This document shows, piece after piece, positions 34,993 to 44,153 of a stretch of DNA of 64,000 nt (within the stretch, counting starts at the first letter, position 1; each line of letters starts with the position of its first letter). Origin of the DNA: Amycolatopsis eburnea. GTDB lineage: Bacteria > Actinomycetota > Actinomycetes > Mycobacteriales > Pseudonocardiaceae. The DNA is taken from contig NZ_RSEC01000062.1 of assembly GCF_003937945.1 (NCBI RefSeq), positions 248,001 through 312,000 of the forward strand, read 5' to 3'. The notes under the pieces were generated by a model, which saw only the letters and a list, made by a program, of their open reading frames with translations, had not been told where the DNA came from and did no database searches. Position numbers and translations under genes: made by a program.

Positions 34993-36225
34993 TCAGGGGC
35001 GGACGACCTCGGCGATCGCGTCGATGCCGCGGTCCAGCTCCTCGCGCGTGATCACCAGCGGCGGCGCGACGCGCAGCGTGCGCTCGTGCGTCTCCTTGCA
35101 CAGCACGCCCCGCGCCGACAGCGCCTGCGACGCTTCCCGGCCCGACGGGCCGCCGGGTGCGATGTCGATGCCCGCCCACAGGCCGCGGCCGCGGACCTCG
35201 GACAGCCCGGTGCCGATCAGCTCGGTGAGCCGCGTGTGCAGGTGGGCGCCCAGCTCGGTGGAGCGCTGCTGGAACTCGCCGGTGTTCAGCAGGCGGATCA
35301 CCGCGCGGCCGACCGCGCACGCCAGCGGGTTGCCGCCGAAGGTCGAGCCGTGCTCGCCCGGCTTCAGCACGCCGAGGACGTCCCGGCGGCCGACCACCGC
35401 GGACACCGGCAGGATGCCGCCGCCGAGGGCCTTGCCGAGGGTGTAGACGTCGGCGCGGACGCCTTCGTGGTCGAGTGCCAGCACGGTGCCGGTGCGGGCC
35501 AGGCCGGACTGGATCTCGTCGGCGATCAGCAGCACGCCGTGCTCGTCGCAGGCGGCGCGGACCTCGGCGAAGTACCCCTCCGGCGGCACGATGACGCCGG
35601 CCTCGCCCTGCACGGGCTCCAGCAGCACGGCTGCGGTGCGCGGGGTGATCGCGTCGCGCAGCGCGGCGGCGTCGCCGTACTTGACCGTGACGAAGCCGGG
35701 CGTGAACGGGCCGAAGTCGGCGCGCGCGGTCTCGTCGGTCGAGAACGACACAATCGTGGTGGTCCGGCCGTGGAAGTTCGAGCCGGCGACGATGATCTCG
35801 GCGGTGCCGTCCGGCACGCCCTTGACCTGGTGCGCCCACTTCCGCGCGACCTTCACCGCGGACTCGACGGCTTCGGCGCCGGAGTTCATCGGCAGCACCA
35901 GCTCGGTGCCGGTCAGCTCCGCCAGCTCGCGGCAGAACAGGCCCAGCTGGTCGTGGTGGAACGCGCGCGAGGTCAGCGTGACGCGCCCGAGCTGCCCGAC
36001 GGCGGCGGCGACCAGGTCCGGGTGGCGGTGCCCGAAGTTCAGGGCCGAGTACCCGGACAGGAAGTCGAGGTAGGACCTGCCCTCGACGTCGGTCACCGAG
36101 GCGCCTTCGGCTTCGGCGATCACGACGGGCAGCGGGTGGTAGTTGTGCGTGCTCCACCGCTCGTCGAGCTCGATGAAGCTCGCGGCGGAGGGGGCGGCGG
36201 TCTCCCGGCCGGCGAACGTCGTCAT
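34993..36225 (-). CDS. rocD: Ornithine aminotransferase
   Basis: A 410-residue class III PLP aminotransferase that converts ornithine and 2-oxoglutarate to glutamate semialdehyde and glutamate. NYHPLPVVIAEAEGASVTDVEG, MNSGAEAVESAVKVARKW, NFHGRTTTIVSFS, LLIADEIQSGLARTG, the PLP lysine in DVYTLGKALGGG, and KPGEHGSTFGGNPLAC match ornithine aminotransferases well. Its product is the substrate of PruA, encoded 15 kb away. ATG at 36225; the promoter region up to 36345 is shared with the divergent ArsR gene. Confidence 0.95.
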   Translation of the reverse strand: MTTFAGRETAAPSAASFIELDERWSTHNYHPLPVVIAEAEGASVTDVEGRSYLDFLSGYSALNFGHRHPDLVAAAVGQLGRVTLTSRAFHHDQLGLFCRELAELTGTELVLPMNSGAEAVESAVKVARKWAHQVKGVPDGTAEIIVAGSNFHGRTTTIVSFSTDETARADFGPFTPGFVTVKYGDAAALRDAITPRTAAVLLEPVQGEAGVIVPPEGYFAEVRAACDEHGVLLIADEIQSGLARTGTVLALDHEGVRADVYTLGKALGGGILPVSAVVGRRDVLGVLKPGEHGSTFGGNPLACAVGRAVIRLLNTGEFQQRSTELGAHLHTRLTELIGTGLSEVRGRGLWAGIDIAPGGPSGREASQALSARGVLCKETHERTLRVAPPLVITREELDRGIDAIAEVVRP

Positions 36226-36333
36226 GCGTTCAGGTTAAAGGCAGGACACGCGGAATTCAGCCGGGAAACGTTGCTTTCACCCGTTGTTCGTTGCGCAATC
36301 CCCGGCCGACACCCCCGAAACGCTGCGCGGCGG

Positions 36334-36369
36334 TTGACGGACGCAATGGTAAGTCGTAACTTACCGTTC
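36334..36369 (+). promoter_or_regulatory. Leaderless promoter with overlapping operator, ArsR gene
   Basis: A TTGACG box (36334-36339), 17 bases of spacer and TAACTT (36357-36362) predict transcription starting at about 36370, the G of the GTG start. A perfect inverted repeat GGTAAGTCGTAACTTACC (36348-36365) covers the -10 box, the usual position for autorepression by an ArsR-family protein. Confidence 0.6.
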
Positions 36370-36690
36370 GTGGCGACTTACGGAAGCGACCAGCTGGCCG
36401 CGCTGGCCGACCCGTCGCGGCGCGCGATCGTCGAAGCGCTCCGCGCCGGGCCCCGCGCGGTCGGCGAGCTGGCCGCGGACCTGCCGATCAGCCGCCCGGC
36501 CGTCTCCCAGCACCTCAAGGTGCTCAAGGAGGCGGGCCTGGTCGCCGACCGGGCCGAAGGCACGAAGCGGCTTTACCGCCTCGAGCCCGACGGCATCGCC
36601 GCGGTGCGCGCCTACCTCGACCGCATGTGGTCGGACGCGCTCCGCTCGTTCGCCGATTTCGCCGAATCCACCGAGAGCGAGGAACCATGA
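36370..36690 (+). CDS. ArsR-family transcriptional regulator
   Basis: A 106-residue winged-helix protein: LAALADPSRRAIVEALRAGPRAVGELAADLPISRPAVSQHLKVLKEAGLVADRAEGTKRLYRL is the complete ArsR domain (positions about 9-70). No metal-binding cysteine pair is present, so it belongs to the non-metal subgroup that pairs with SRPBCC proteins. GTG at 36370 is favoured because the promoter appears leaderless; an ATG at 36346 lies inside the operator. It overlaps the SRPBCC gene by four bases. Confidence 0.92.
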   Translation: MATYGSDQLAALADPSRRAIVEALRAGPRAVGELAADLPISRPAVSQHLKVLKEAGLVADRAEGTKRLYRLEPDGIAAVRAYLDRMWSDALRSFADFAESTESEEP

Positions 36691-37154
36691 CACTCGAGCC
36701 GATCCGCAGGACGATCACCGTCGCGTGCTCGCGCGAGCACGCGTTCAAGACCTACACCGAGGCCTTCGACAGCTGGTGGCCGCGGGCGCACCACCTCGGG
36801 GCGGCCGACCTCGCCGAAGCCGTCCTGGAGCCGAAGCCGGGCGGCCGCTGGTACGAGCGGACCGTCGACGGCGCCGAATGCCAGTGGGGCGAGGTGCTCG
36901 TCTGGGAGCCACCCGCCCGGGTGGTCCTCTCGTGGCGGATCGACGGAGACTGGCAGATCGACCCGGACCCCGCGCACGCCAGCGAGATCGAGGTCAGGTT
37001 CGTCGAGGAGGGGCCGCGCAGCACCCGCGTCGAACTGGAGCACCGGGGCTTCGAGCGGCACGGCGAAACCGGTGCGAAGGTCCGCGAAGGCGTTTCCGGC
37101 GAGGGCGGGCACGGCGCCCTCCTGGGCCTCTTCGCCGAGAAAGCCGCCGCCTGA
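36687..37154 (+). CDS. SRPBCC (AHSA1-like) domain protein
   Basis: A 155-residue START/Bet-v-1-fold protein: the N-terminal strand RRTITVACSREHAFKTYTEAF with WWPR, PGGRWYERTVDGAECQWGEVLVWEPPARVVLSWRID in the middle and the STRVELEHRGFERHG strand near the end are the AHSA1-like pattern. These proteins bind hydrophobic ligands; here it is translationally coupled (ATGA) with an ArsR regulator, a common pair whose ligand is usually unknown. Confidence 0.92.
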   Translation: MTLEPIRRTITVACSREHAFKTYTEAFDSWWPRAHHLGAADLAEAVLEPKPGGRWYERTVDGAECQWGEVLVWEPPARVVLSWRIDGDWQIDPDPAHASEIEVRFVEEGPRSTRVELEHRGFERHGETGAKVREGVSGEGGHGALLGLFAEKAAA

Positions 37155-37171
37155 GCAGGTAGCTTCGCGAG

Positions 37172-38023
37172 ATGGCCAAGAAGGACACAGGAAGCCGGGT
37201 CCGGGACGCGCTGCGCATCGACGGGGAGCTGCCGGACCCGGGCTCGACGCCGGTCGGACCCGGCAAGAAGCCCAAGGCGCTCGCCAAACTCGGCGACGCG
37301 GGCGAACGGCTGTCCGGGTTGCAGGAGGCGCTCTACGCCGAGGGCGTCGGCGGCGGTACCCGCAGCGTCCTGCTCGTGCTGCAGGGCATGGACACCTCCG
37401 GCAAGGGCGGCACCGTGTCGCACGTGCTCGGCCTGGTCAACCCGATGGGCGTCCGCTACGCCGGGTTCAAGGCCCCGACCGCGGCCGAACGCCGCCACCA
37501 CTACCTGTGGCGGATCCGCAAGCAGCTCCCGGGCGCGGGCCGGATCGGCGTGTTCGACCGCTCGCACTACGAGGACATCCTGGTCCCGCGGGTGACCGGG
37601 CTGCTCACCGCGGCCGAGCGGCGCCGCCGCTACACCGAGATCAACGCCTTCGAGCGGGAGCTGGCCGACGCGGGCACGACCGTCGTCAAGGTGTTCCTGC
37701 ACATCTCGCCCGAAGAGCAGCTCAAGCGGCTCAAGGCCCGGCTCGTCACGCCGGAGAAGCACTGGAAGTACAACCCCGGCGACCTGGAGGCGCGCTCGCA
37801 GTGGCCCGCCTACCAGCAGGCCTACGCCGACATCTTCAAGAAGACGTCCACCGGGAACGCCCCCTGGTACGCCGTGCCCGCCGACCACAAGTGGTACCGC
37901 AACTGGGCGGTCGCGGAGCTGCTCATCGAGACCCTCGCCGACCTGGACCCGCGGTTCCCGGAGCCGGGCTTCGACGTCGACGCGGAGCTGGCGAAGCTGA
38001 AGGGTGTTGGCGTCTCGTCGTGA
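37172..38023 (+). CDS. ppk2: Polyphosphate kinase 2 family protein
   Basis: A 283-residue polyphosphate:nucleotide phosphotransferase. The Walker A motif is LQGMDTSGKGGTVSHVLG (about residues 69-86), followed by GFKAPTAAERRHHYLWRI, the FDRSHYEDILVPRV Walker B region, and KVFLHISPEEQLKRL lid helix. It transfers phosphate between polyphosphate and nucleotides (direction and class not determinable). ATG at 37172, 17 bases after the SRPBCC stop. Confidence 0.94.
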   Translation: MAKKDTGSRVRDALRIDGELPDPGSTPVGPGKKPKALAKLGDAGERLSGLQEALYAEGVGGGTRSVLLVLQGMDTSGKGGTVSHVLGLVNPMGVRYAGFKAPTAAERRHHYLWRIRKQLPGAGRIGVFDRSHYEDILVPRVTGLLTAAERRRRYTEINAFERELADAGTTVVKVFLHISPEEQLKRLKARLVTPEKHWKYNPGDLEARSQWPAYQQAYADIFKKTSTGNAPWYAVPADHKWYRNWAVAELLIETLADLDPRFPEPGFDVDAELAKLKGVGVSS

Positions 38024-38043
38024 TCGTCTGAAAGAGTGCGGGC

Positions 38044-40149
38044 GTGACCGATGTCGACGACCTCCCGTTCCTCCGCAAGCAGGCCCGTACCCAGCGCTTC
38101 ACCCTCGGCGCGCCGAAGGAGTTCCGGGTCGCCCCGGACGGCTCCCGCGTGCTGTTCCTGCGCGCGGAGTCGGGCACCGACCCCCGGCACAGCCTCTGGT
38201 CGGCCGACCTGGCGACCGGCGCCGAGACCAAGCTGGTCGACGCCGCCGAGCTGCTGCCCGGCGAGGAGGAGCTGCCCGCCGAGGAGCGGGCGCGCCGCGA
38301 GCGCGCCCGCGAGACCGGCGGCGGCGTCGTGCACTACGGCGTCGACGCGGGCTTCACCGTCGCGGTGTTCTCGCTCTCGGGCAAGCTCTACACCCTGGAC
38401 CTCGCGTCCGGCGAGGTGACGCTGCGCGTCGACGGCTCGGTCATCGACCCGCGGCCCAGCCCGGACGGCACGCACGTCGCCTACGTCCAGGACCGGCGGC
38501 TGCACGTGCTGGAGCTGGCCACCGGTGACGACCGCGTGCTCGTCGAGGAGGACGGCGAAGACATCACCTGGGGCCTCGCCGAGTTCATCGCCGCCGAGGA
38601 GATGGACCGCACCCGCGGCTACTGGTGGGCCCCGGACGGCCGCAGCGTGCTGGCCGAGCGCTCGGACCGCGGCCCGGTCCCGCGCTGGACCATCGCCGAC
38701 CCGGCCAACCCGCAGCACCCGGCGAACGTCGTCGCCTACCCGGCCGCGGGCACCACGAACGCGCTCGTCTCGCTCGCGGTGCTCGGCCTGGACGGCTCCC
38801 GCGTCGACGTCGAGCCGGGGGAGTGGGAGTACCTGGCCTCGGTGCACTGGTCGGCGGGCGGCGCGCCGCTGCTGGCCGTGCAGCCGCGCGACCAGCAGCG
38901 CATGGACGTCCTCGCGCTCGACGTCGCCGACGGCTCGACGTCGGTCGTGCACACCGCGACCGACCGGCACTGGATCGACATCGTCGGCGGCGTCCCGGCG
39001 TGGACGCCCGACGGGCGCCTGGTCACCGAGGGGATGGTGGACGGCGACCACCGGCTGTTCGTCGGCGGCGAGGCCGTCACGCCGGCCGGGCTGCAGCTGC
39101 GCGCGGTGCTGGACGTGGGCGAGGAGATCCTCTTCAGCGCCTCCGAGGCCGACCCGACGCAGATCCACGTCTTCCGCACCGAGGGCGCTTCGGTGCGCCG
39201 CCTGTCCACTGTGGACGGCGTGCACGTCGGCGCCGGGAGCGCCGCGGTCACCGTGCTTTCGTCGTGGAGCCTGGACTACAGCGGCCCACGCGTTTCGGTG
39301 CTGCGCGACGGCGAGCCGGTGGCGTCGATTTCGGTGTCCACTGTGGACCCCGACATCGTGCCGAACCTGACCTGGCTGACGCTGGGCGAGCGCGGCCTGC
39401 GCGCGGCGCTGCTGCTGCCGCGCGGCTACGAGCCGAGCGAAGGCAAGCTCCCGGTGCTGCTCGACCCGTACGGCGGGCCGCACGCCCAGCGCGTGCTGCA
39501 GAGCCGCAACGCGTTCCTGACCTCGCAGTGGCTGGCCGACCAGGGCTTCGCGGTGCTCGTCGCGGACGGCCGCGGCACGCCCGGGCGCGGCGCGGTGTGG
39601 GAGCGCGAGATCCACGGCCGCCTCGCCGACGTCACCCTCCAGGACCAGGTCGACGCCGTGCAGGCGGCGGCCGCCGCGCACCCGGAGCTGGACCTGGAGC
39701 GCGTCGCGATCCGCGGCTGGTCCTACGGCGGCTACCTGTCGGCGCTGGCGGTGCTGCGCCGCCCGGACGTGTTCCACGCGGCGGTCGCGGGCGCGCCGGT
39801 CACCGACTGGTCGTTGTACGACACGCACTACACCGAGCGCTACTTGGGGACTCCGCAGGACGAGCCGGAAAGCTACGCGCACAACTCGCTGATCGAGAGC
39901 GCCGGCGAGCTGAGCCGCGCGCTGCTCATCGTGCACGGGCTGGCCGACGACAACGTGTTCGTCGCCCACGCCCTGCGGTTGTCGTCGGCGCTGCTGGCGA
40001 AGGGGCGCCCGCACGTCTTCCTGCCGCTGGCGGGGGCGACCCACATGACGCCGCAGGCCGAAGAGGTCGCGGAGAACCTGATGCGCACGCAGGTGGACTG
40101 GCTGCTGCGCGAGCTGTCCGCCGTCGCCGTCGACAAGGAGAACGCATGA
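38044..40149 (+). CDS. S9-family peptidase (dipeptidyl-peptidase IV-like)
   Basis: A 701-residue serine peptidase with an N-terminal beta-propeller (about 1-440; repeated strands such as SPDGTHVAYVQDRRLHVLEL) containing the DPP IV-type EFIAAEEMDRTRGYWWAPDG double-Glu segment, and a C-terminal catalytic domain. The nucleophile is in IRGWSYGGYLSAL, Asp in VHGLADDNV and His in GATHMTPQ. It should release dipeptides, possibly X-Pro, in the cytoplasm since no signal peptide is seen. GTG at 38044. Two GTCCACTGTGGAC palindromes lie at 39204-39216 and 39336-39348. It is coupled to the next gene by ATGA. Confidence 0.94.
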   Translation: MTDVDDLPFLRKQARTQRFTLGAPKEFRVAPDGSRVLFLRAESGTDPRHSLWSADLATGAETKLVDAAELLPGEEELPAEERARRERARETGGGVVHYGVDAGFTVAVFSLSGKLYTLDLASGEVTLRVDGSVIDPRPSPDGTHVAYVQDRRLHVLELATGDDRVLVEEDGEDITWGLAEFIAAEEMDRTRGYWWAPDGRSVLAERSDRGPVPRWTIADPANPQHPANVVAYPAAGTTNALVSLAVLGLDGSRVDVEPGEWEYLASVHWSAGGAPLLAVQPRDQQRMDVLALDVADGSTSVVHTATDRHWIDIVGGVPAWTPDGRLVTEGMVDGDHRLFVGGEAVTPAGLQLRAVLDVGEEILFSASEADPTQIHVFRTEGASVRRLSTVDGVHVGAGSAAVTVLSSWSLDYSGPRVSVLRDGEPVASISVSTVDPDIVPNLTWLTLGERGLRAALLLPRGYEPSEGKLPVLLDPYGGPHAQRVLQSRNAFLTSQWLADQGFAVLVADGRGTPGRGAVWEREIHGRLADVTLQDQVDAVQAAAAAHPELDLERVAIRGWSYGGYLSALAVLRRPDVFHAAVAGAPVTDWSLYDTHYTERYLGTPQDEPESYAHNSLIESAGELSRALLIVHGLADDNVFVAHALRLSSALLAKGRPHVFLPLAGATHMTPQAEEVAENLMRTQVDWLLRELSAVAVDKENA

Positions 40150-41096
40150 GCCGCTGGGGCCTGACGATTCCGCTGACCGGGGTGCCGCTGGCCGCGCACC
40201 GCGAGCTGGTGGAGCAGCTGCCGGACCTGGGCTACACCGACGCGTGGACGGCGGAGACGGCGGGCACGGACGCCTTCACGCCGCTGGTGCTCGCGTCGCA
40301 GTGGGCGCCGCAGCTGCGCCTGGGCACCGCGATCGTGCCGGTGTACACCCGCGGCCCCGGCCTGCTGGCGATGCAGGCGGCGACGGTCGCGGAGCTGGCG
40401 CCCGGCCGGTTCGTCCTCGGCATCGGCGCGTCGTCCCCGGTGATCGTCTCGAACTGGAACGCGGCGCCCTTCGAAGAGCCGTTCGCGCGGTCGCGGGACA
40501 CCCTGCGGTTCCTGCGTTCGGCGCTGGCGGGGGAGAAGGTGAGCGAAACCTACGACACGTTCGCCGTCTCGAAGTTCCGCCTGGAGCGCCCGGCCGACCC
40601 GCCGCCGTCGATCATGCTGGCCGCGCTGCGCCCCGGCATGCTGCGCCTCGCGGCCCGCGAGGCGGACGGCGCGATCACCAACTGGCTGGCGGCTTCGGAC
40701 GTGCCCAAGGTCCGTTCGGTGCTCGGCCCGGACGCCGAGCTGGCGGCCCGCATCTTCGTCTGCCCGACCGAGGACGCCGACGCGGCCCGCGGCCTCGGCC
40801 GGATGCTGATTTCGAGCTACCTGACGGTCCCGGTGTACGCGGCGTTCCACGACTGGCTCGGCCGGGGCGAGGCACTGGCCCCGATGCACGAGGCGTGGGC
40901 GGCGGGCGACCGGCAGAAGGCGAACCAGGTCATCCCGGACTCGGTGGTGGACGACCTGGTCATCCACGGCAGCGTGGAGTCGTGTCGCGAGCAGGTGCGG
41001 TCCTATGTGGACAACGGGCTGACGACGCCGATCATCGCGCTGCTGCCGACCGGCGGGGACCCGTTCGAGCAGGTGCGCGGCCTGGCACCGCGATGA
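40146..41096 (+). CDS. LLM-class F420-dependent-type oxidoreductase
   Basis: A 316-residue luciferase-like TIM-barrel protein. WGLTIPLTGVPLAAHRELVEQLPDLGYTDAWTAET, RLGTAIVPVYTRGPGLLAMQAATVAELAPGRFVLGIGASSPVIVSNWN and the AREADGAITNWL segment are typical of actinobacterial F420-dependent members. Cofactor choice (F420 or FMN) is inferred from family. ATG overlaps the peptidase stop by four bases. Confidence 0.92.
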   Translation: MSRWGLTIPLTGVPLAAHRELVEQLPDLGYTDAWTAETAGTDAFTPLVLASQWAPQLRLGTAIVPVYTRGPGLLAMQAATVAELAPGRFVLGIGASSPVIVSNWNAAPFEEPFARSRDTLRFLRSALAGEKVSETYDTFAVSKFRLERPADPPPSIMLAALRPGMLRLAAREADGAITNWLAASDVPKVRSVLGPDAELAARIFVCPTEDADAARGLGRMLISSYLTVPVYAAFHDWLGRGEALAPMHEAWAAGDRQKANQVIPDSVVDDLVIHGSVESCREQVRSYVDNGLTTPIIALLPTGGDPFEQVRGLAPR

Positions 41097-41163
41097 TCGT
41101 CACCCGGCCCGGGTAAGGTGTTCCCGGTCGGTCGGGGGCGGATCGTGGGGGCGATGGATTCGG

Positions 41164-42957
41164 ATGGGCACGGCGAACCCGGACCCGGGTGGCCCCGATC
41201 CGCGCCGCGCCGGCCGGGACCTGCGCCGGGAATACCGCTTGGCGCCGAGTCCGCTGGCCAAAGGGGGCCAGGCCGAGGTTTTCCGCGCCGTGCACAAGCC
41301 CACGGAAACCGAAGTGGCGTTCAAGAGATCGGCTTCCGGGGGCGAGGACGCCGTCGCCCGCATGAAGCGGGAGATCGAAGCGGCGCGGCGGTTCGGCGAC
41401 CACCCCCACGTCATGCCGATCATCGCCTGGGACCCCGGGCACCGGTGGTTCATCATGCCGCTGGCCGACGGCACCGCGCGGGACTTCGCGGACGAACTGA
41501 CCGATCCCGACCGGTTGCGCGATCTGGTGACGGCCGTGTGCGAAGCGTTGCGGCGGCCCCATCGCGAAGGGTGGATCCATCGCGACCTGAAGCCGGACAA
41601 CATCCTCCGGTTCGACGGTCGCTGGGTGGTGGCCGACTGGGGACTGGGCAGGCGGCCGCGGGGCGAAACCAGCCACCCCGCGCGGACCCAGGCGGGCACC
41701 GGTTTCGGCACCATCGGGTTCGCGGCGCCGGAGTTGTCCGTCGACGCGCACGAGGCGGGGCCGGAAGCCGACGTGTACAGCATCGGGCAGCTGATCGGCT
41801 GGGCGCTCACCGGCCGTGATCCGCTCGCGAACGTCGCGCTGCTGCCACCGGCGGAACCGTGGCGGACCCTCGTCCGCCGCGCCACGCGGATGGAGGCCGA
41901 GGCGCGGATCGCCGACGTCGACGCGTTGCTGGCGGAACTGACCGAGGCACTGGACGGGACGGCCGAACCGGTGGTGGAGCGCGGCCGGCGCCTGCTCGCC
42001 GCCGGTGACGCGGCTTCCGCGCGGCAGCTGCTCGAGCTGGCCGCCCATGCGGACGCCGATCCCGCGCTGTTCCACCAGGTGGTGGTCGAGTTCTCCGACT
42101 TCGCCGCCGTTTCGCCGGGCACGCTGGGCGAAGCCGTGCGAGCGGCGCGGTCCGTGCGTGGTAGACGCGGCCGGTTGACCGGCTGGGTGCTCGCCGTGGC
42201 GCGGTACGCGGCGGACGCCGCCGAAGGGGATCTGCTCGGTGATGCGGCGGAGACTCTTTTCGCGCTGGGCGGTGGGCGGCGAGCCGATGTCCGGGAGTGG
42301 GTGGCTTCGCTGTCCGGCCCGGCGGCGGCGACGGTGGCGGCGGCCCGCCGGGCCGCCGGAACCGGGCAGCCGGGTGCGGGCCGTCGCCCGAAGTGGCCGG
42401 TGGTGGCGGGCGCGGGCGCCGTCGCCGCCGGTGCGGCGATCGTGCTCGTGCTGAACCTGACGGCCGACGGGACGACTCCTCCCGGTGCCGATCCAGCCGC
42501 CACCGCGAACACGGCGCGCACGCCCAGCCCGCTGGCGGCGACAACGCAGCTGAAGAACTTCGTCGCCGCCTGGGACAACTACCCGGACTGGACGGCCTGC
42601 GCGCTCGCCACCGGCGACGAGGCCCTGAACGGGAGCTTCCCCGCGGCGGTTTCCGAGCGGCACGACCCGACGCACGCCATCACCTGCGGCAACAGCGGCA
42701 ACCTCACGGTCATGTTCGCCGAGCACCTGGTCGAAGGCTGGTACCGCGATGTGGCCGACCGGTACCGCAGGGCGCCCGCGCCGGCCAGACCCGTCGACCA
42801 GGAGAAGAACCCACCGGCGGACGCGCACGTTTTCCAGTGGAGCCCGACGCGGCGCGCCCTGGTCTGGACCGACGACAGAAGCCATGCGATCGGTGTCCTG
42901 ACCACCGACTCACCCACGGTCGACCTGGTCAAGGTGTGGAGCCGCTACCACGCCTGA
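41164..42957 (+). CDS. Membrane Ser/Thr protein kinase with DWG motif
   Basis: A 597-residue kinase. The domain (about 24-270) has a degenerate glycine loop (LAKGGQAEVFRA), VAFKR with the ATP lysine, IHRDLKPDNILRF, a DWG rather than DFG metal motif (VVADWGLGRRP) and FGTIGFAAPELS. A helical segment follows (about 280-410), then one transmembrane helix (WPVVAGAGAVAAGAAIVLVL) and an extracellular domain of about 160 residues with two Cys that could pair. DWG also occurs in active kinases such as CK2, so activity is likely. ATG at 41164. Confidence 0.88.
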   Translation: MGTANPDPGGPDPRRAGRDLRREYRLAPSPLAKGGQAEVFRAVHKPTETEVAFKRSASGGEDAVARMKREIEAARRFGDHPHVMPIIAWDPGHRWFIMPLADGTARDFADELTDPDRLRDLVTAVCEALRRPHREGWIHRDLKPDNILRFDGRWVVADWGLGRRPRGETSHPARTQAGTGFGTIGFAAPELSVDAHEAGPEADVYSIGQLIGWALTGRDPLANVALLPPAEPWRTLVRRATRMEAEARIADVDALLAELTEALDGTAEPVVERGRRLLAAGDAASARQLLELAAHADADPALFHQVVVEFSDFAAVSPGTLGEAVRAARSVRGRRGRLTGWVLAVARYAADAAEGDLLGDAAETLFALGGGRRADVREWVASLSGPAAATVAAARRAAGTGQPGAGRRPKWPVVAGAGAVAAGAAIVLVLNLTADGTTPPGADPAATANTARTPSPLAATTQLKNFVAAWDNYPDWTACALATGDEALNGSFPAAVSERHDPTHAITCGNSGNLTVMFAEHLVEGWYRDVADRYRRAPAPARPVDQEKNPPADAHVFQWSPTRRALVWTDDRSHAIGVLTTDSPTVDLVKVWSRYHA

Positions 42958-42961
42958 GCGG

Positions 42962-43777
42962 TCACAGCCCGACGATGTCGGCGACGCGCGCCCAGCCGCA
43001 CACCTTCTCGGCGCCCTGCACGGCCGTGACGAGCAACCACTCGAAATTGCCCTTGCCATCGGGGAGAACGGTGAGGTCCAACGGCGCGACCAGCACGGCG
43101 TCGTACCGGGTCCGGGAGCCGATCGGAGGGGAAGCGTCGTCGGCCGCGACCCGGAGCTGCAGGTCGCGAGCCGGCGTGACCTGCTTGGTCTGTTCGCGGG
43201 TGTTGCAGGTTTCGAGCGGGCCGTAGGCGGGACTGGTGCGCACGGGCCAGTCGCCGCGGAGCCCCACCTCGTAGGTGATCGGCGTTCCGCCCCCGCTCGC
43301 GCAGGAATCCTCTTCTTCCGAAAGGCTCGCGCGAACGGAGAAGGCGCCGCGTTTCGCGGTCACCGACTCGATGAAGCCGTCGCAGCGGGACGACGCGGCG
43401 AGCGGATGCCGTACCTGTTTCGCCGTGTGTTCGGTCCACAGCCACACGAACCACGTCTGCGACACCATCTGACCGCCGGCGCTGTAGAGGCCGACGGCGG
43501 CGTCTTCGTCGCCGTCGTCGTCGATGTCGGTGTAGGCGGGCGGGCCGAGCATCCGCCAGTCGAGACCGCCGGGGTATTCGGGGCCGTCCGTCTCCCGGTG
43601 CGCGAGGCCGCCCTTCAAGGTGAGGGTGGTGTCCACCACCGCGTCGTACCACTCGGTGTCGCCGAACGGGAACGACTCGATTTCCTTCGACAGCTCCGCC
43701 GGCCGAGGGGTGCCGGCGGTGCAGCCGGCTGCCAGCACGCCGAGCGTCGTGATCAGTGCGGCGATCTTCCCTCGCAT
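42962..43777 (-). CDS. Secreted lipoprotein of unknown function
   Basis: A 271-residue protein with a signal sequence ending in the lipobox LAAGC (Cys19). Residues around 85 (YTDIDDDGDEDAAVGLYS) resemble the Ca-binding loop of FG-GAP repeats, with alternating Asp residues. The rest has no recognisable motif. It is convergent with the membrane kinase and only four bases from its end, so the two may act together at the membrane, but that is only proximity. Confidence 0.8.
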   Translation of the reverse strand: MRGKIAALITTLGVLAAGCTAGTPRPAELSKEIESFPFGDTEWYDAVVDTTLTLKGGLAHRETDGPEYPGGLDWRMLGPPAYTDIDDDGDEDAAVGLYSAGGQMVSQTWFVWLWTEHTAKQVRHPLAASSRCDGFIESVTAKRGAFSVRASLSEEEDSCASGGGTPITYEVGLRGDWPVRTSPAYGPLETCNTREQTKQVTPARDLQLRVAADDASPPIGSRTRYDAVLVAPLDLTVLPDGKGNFEWLLVTAVQGAEKVCGWARVADIVGL

Positions 43778-43784
43778 CCGGAAA

Positions 43785-44153
43785 TCATAGGGCGGTGGCC
43801 AGCAGCAGTCCGGCAGTTCCCGAAGCCAGTCCCGCCAGGACCGTCACCACCACGTTGAGCACCGCGTACAGCCGCGTCTTCTCCAGGAACAGCCGGACCG
43901 TCTCGTAGCCGAACGTCGAGAACGTCGTCAGGCCGCCGCAGAAGCCCACCGCCACCAAGGCGCGGACCGACGACGGCTCCGCGCCGTGCAGGAGCCGGCC
44001 GCTGAGGAAGCCGAGGATGAACGAGCCGGCGATGTTCACCGTCAGCGTGCCGAACGGGAACGGGGAATCGTGCCGGGCCTGGACCCGGCGGTCGGTCAGG
44101 TAGCGCAGGATCGAGCCGGCCGCGCCGCCGAGGGCCACCAGGAGCAGCGTCAC
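43785..44153 (-). CDS. crcB: Fluoride exporter subunit CrcB
   Basis: A 122-residue four-helix protein. GGAAGSILRYL at the N-terminus, GTLTVNIAGSFILGFL in the second helix and FCGGLTTFSTFGYE in the third are the Fluc channel signatures (pore Asn and Phe residues). It overlaps the DUF190 gene by four bases. With the second crcB it likely forms a heterodimeric fluoride channel. Confidence 0.95.
   Translation of the reverse strand: MTLLLVALGGAAGSILRYLTDRRVQARHDSPFPFGTLTVNIAGSFILGFLSGRLLHGAEPSSVRALVAVGFCGGLTTFSTFGYETVRLFLEKTRLYAVLNVVVTVLAGLASGTAGLLLATAL

Noticed and set aside
41164..42957. Pseudokinase interpretation of the second kinase
   Set aside because: The DWG in place of DFG keeps the metal-binding Asp and is found in active kinases; ATP lysine and HRDLKPDN are intact.
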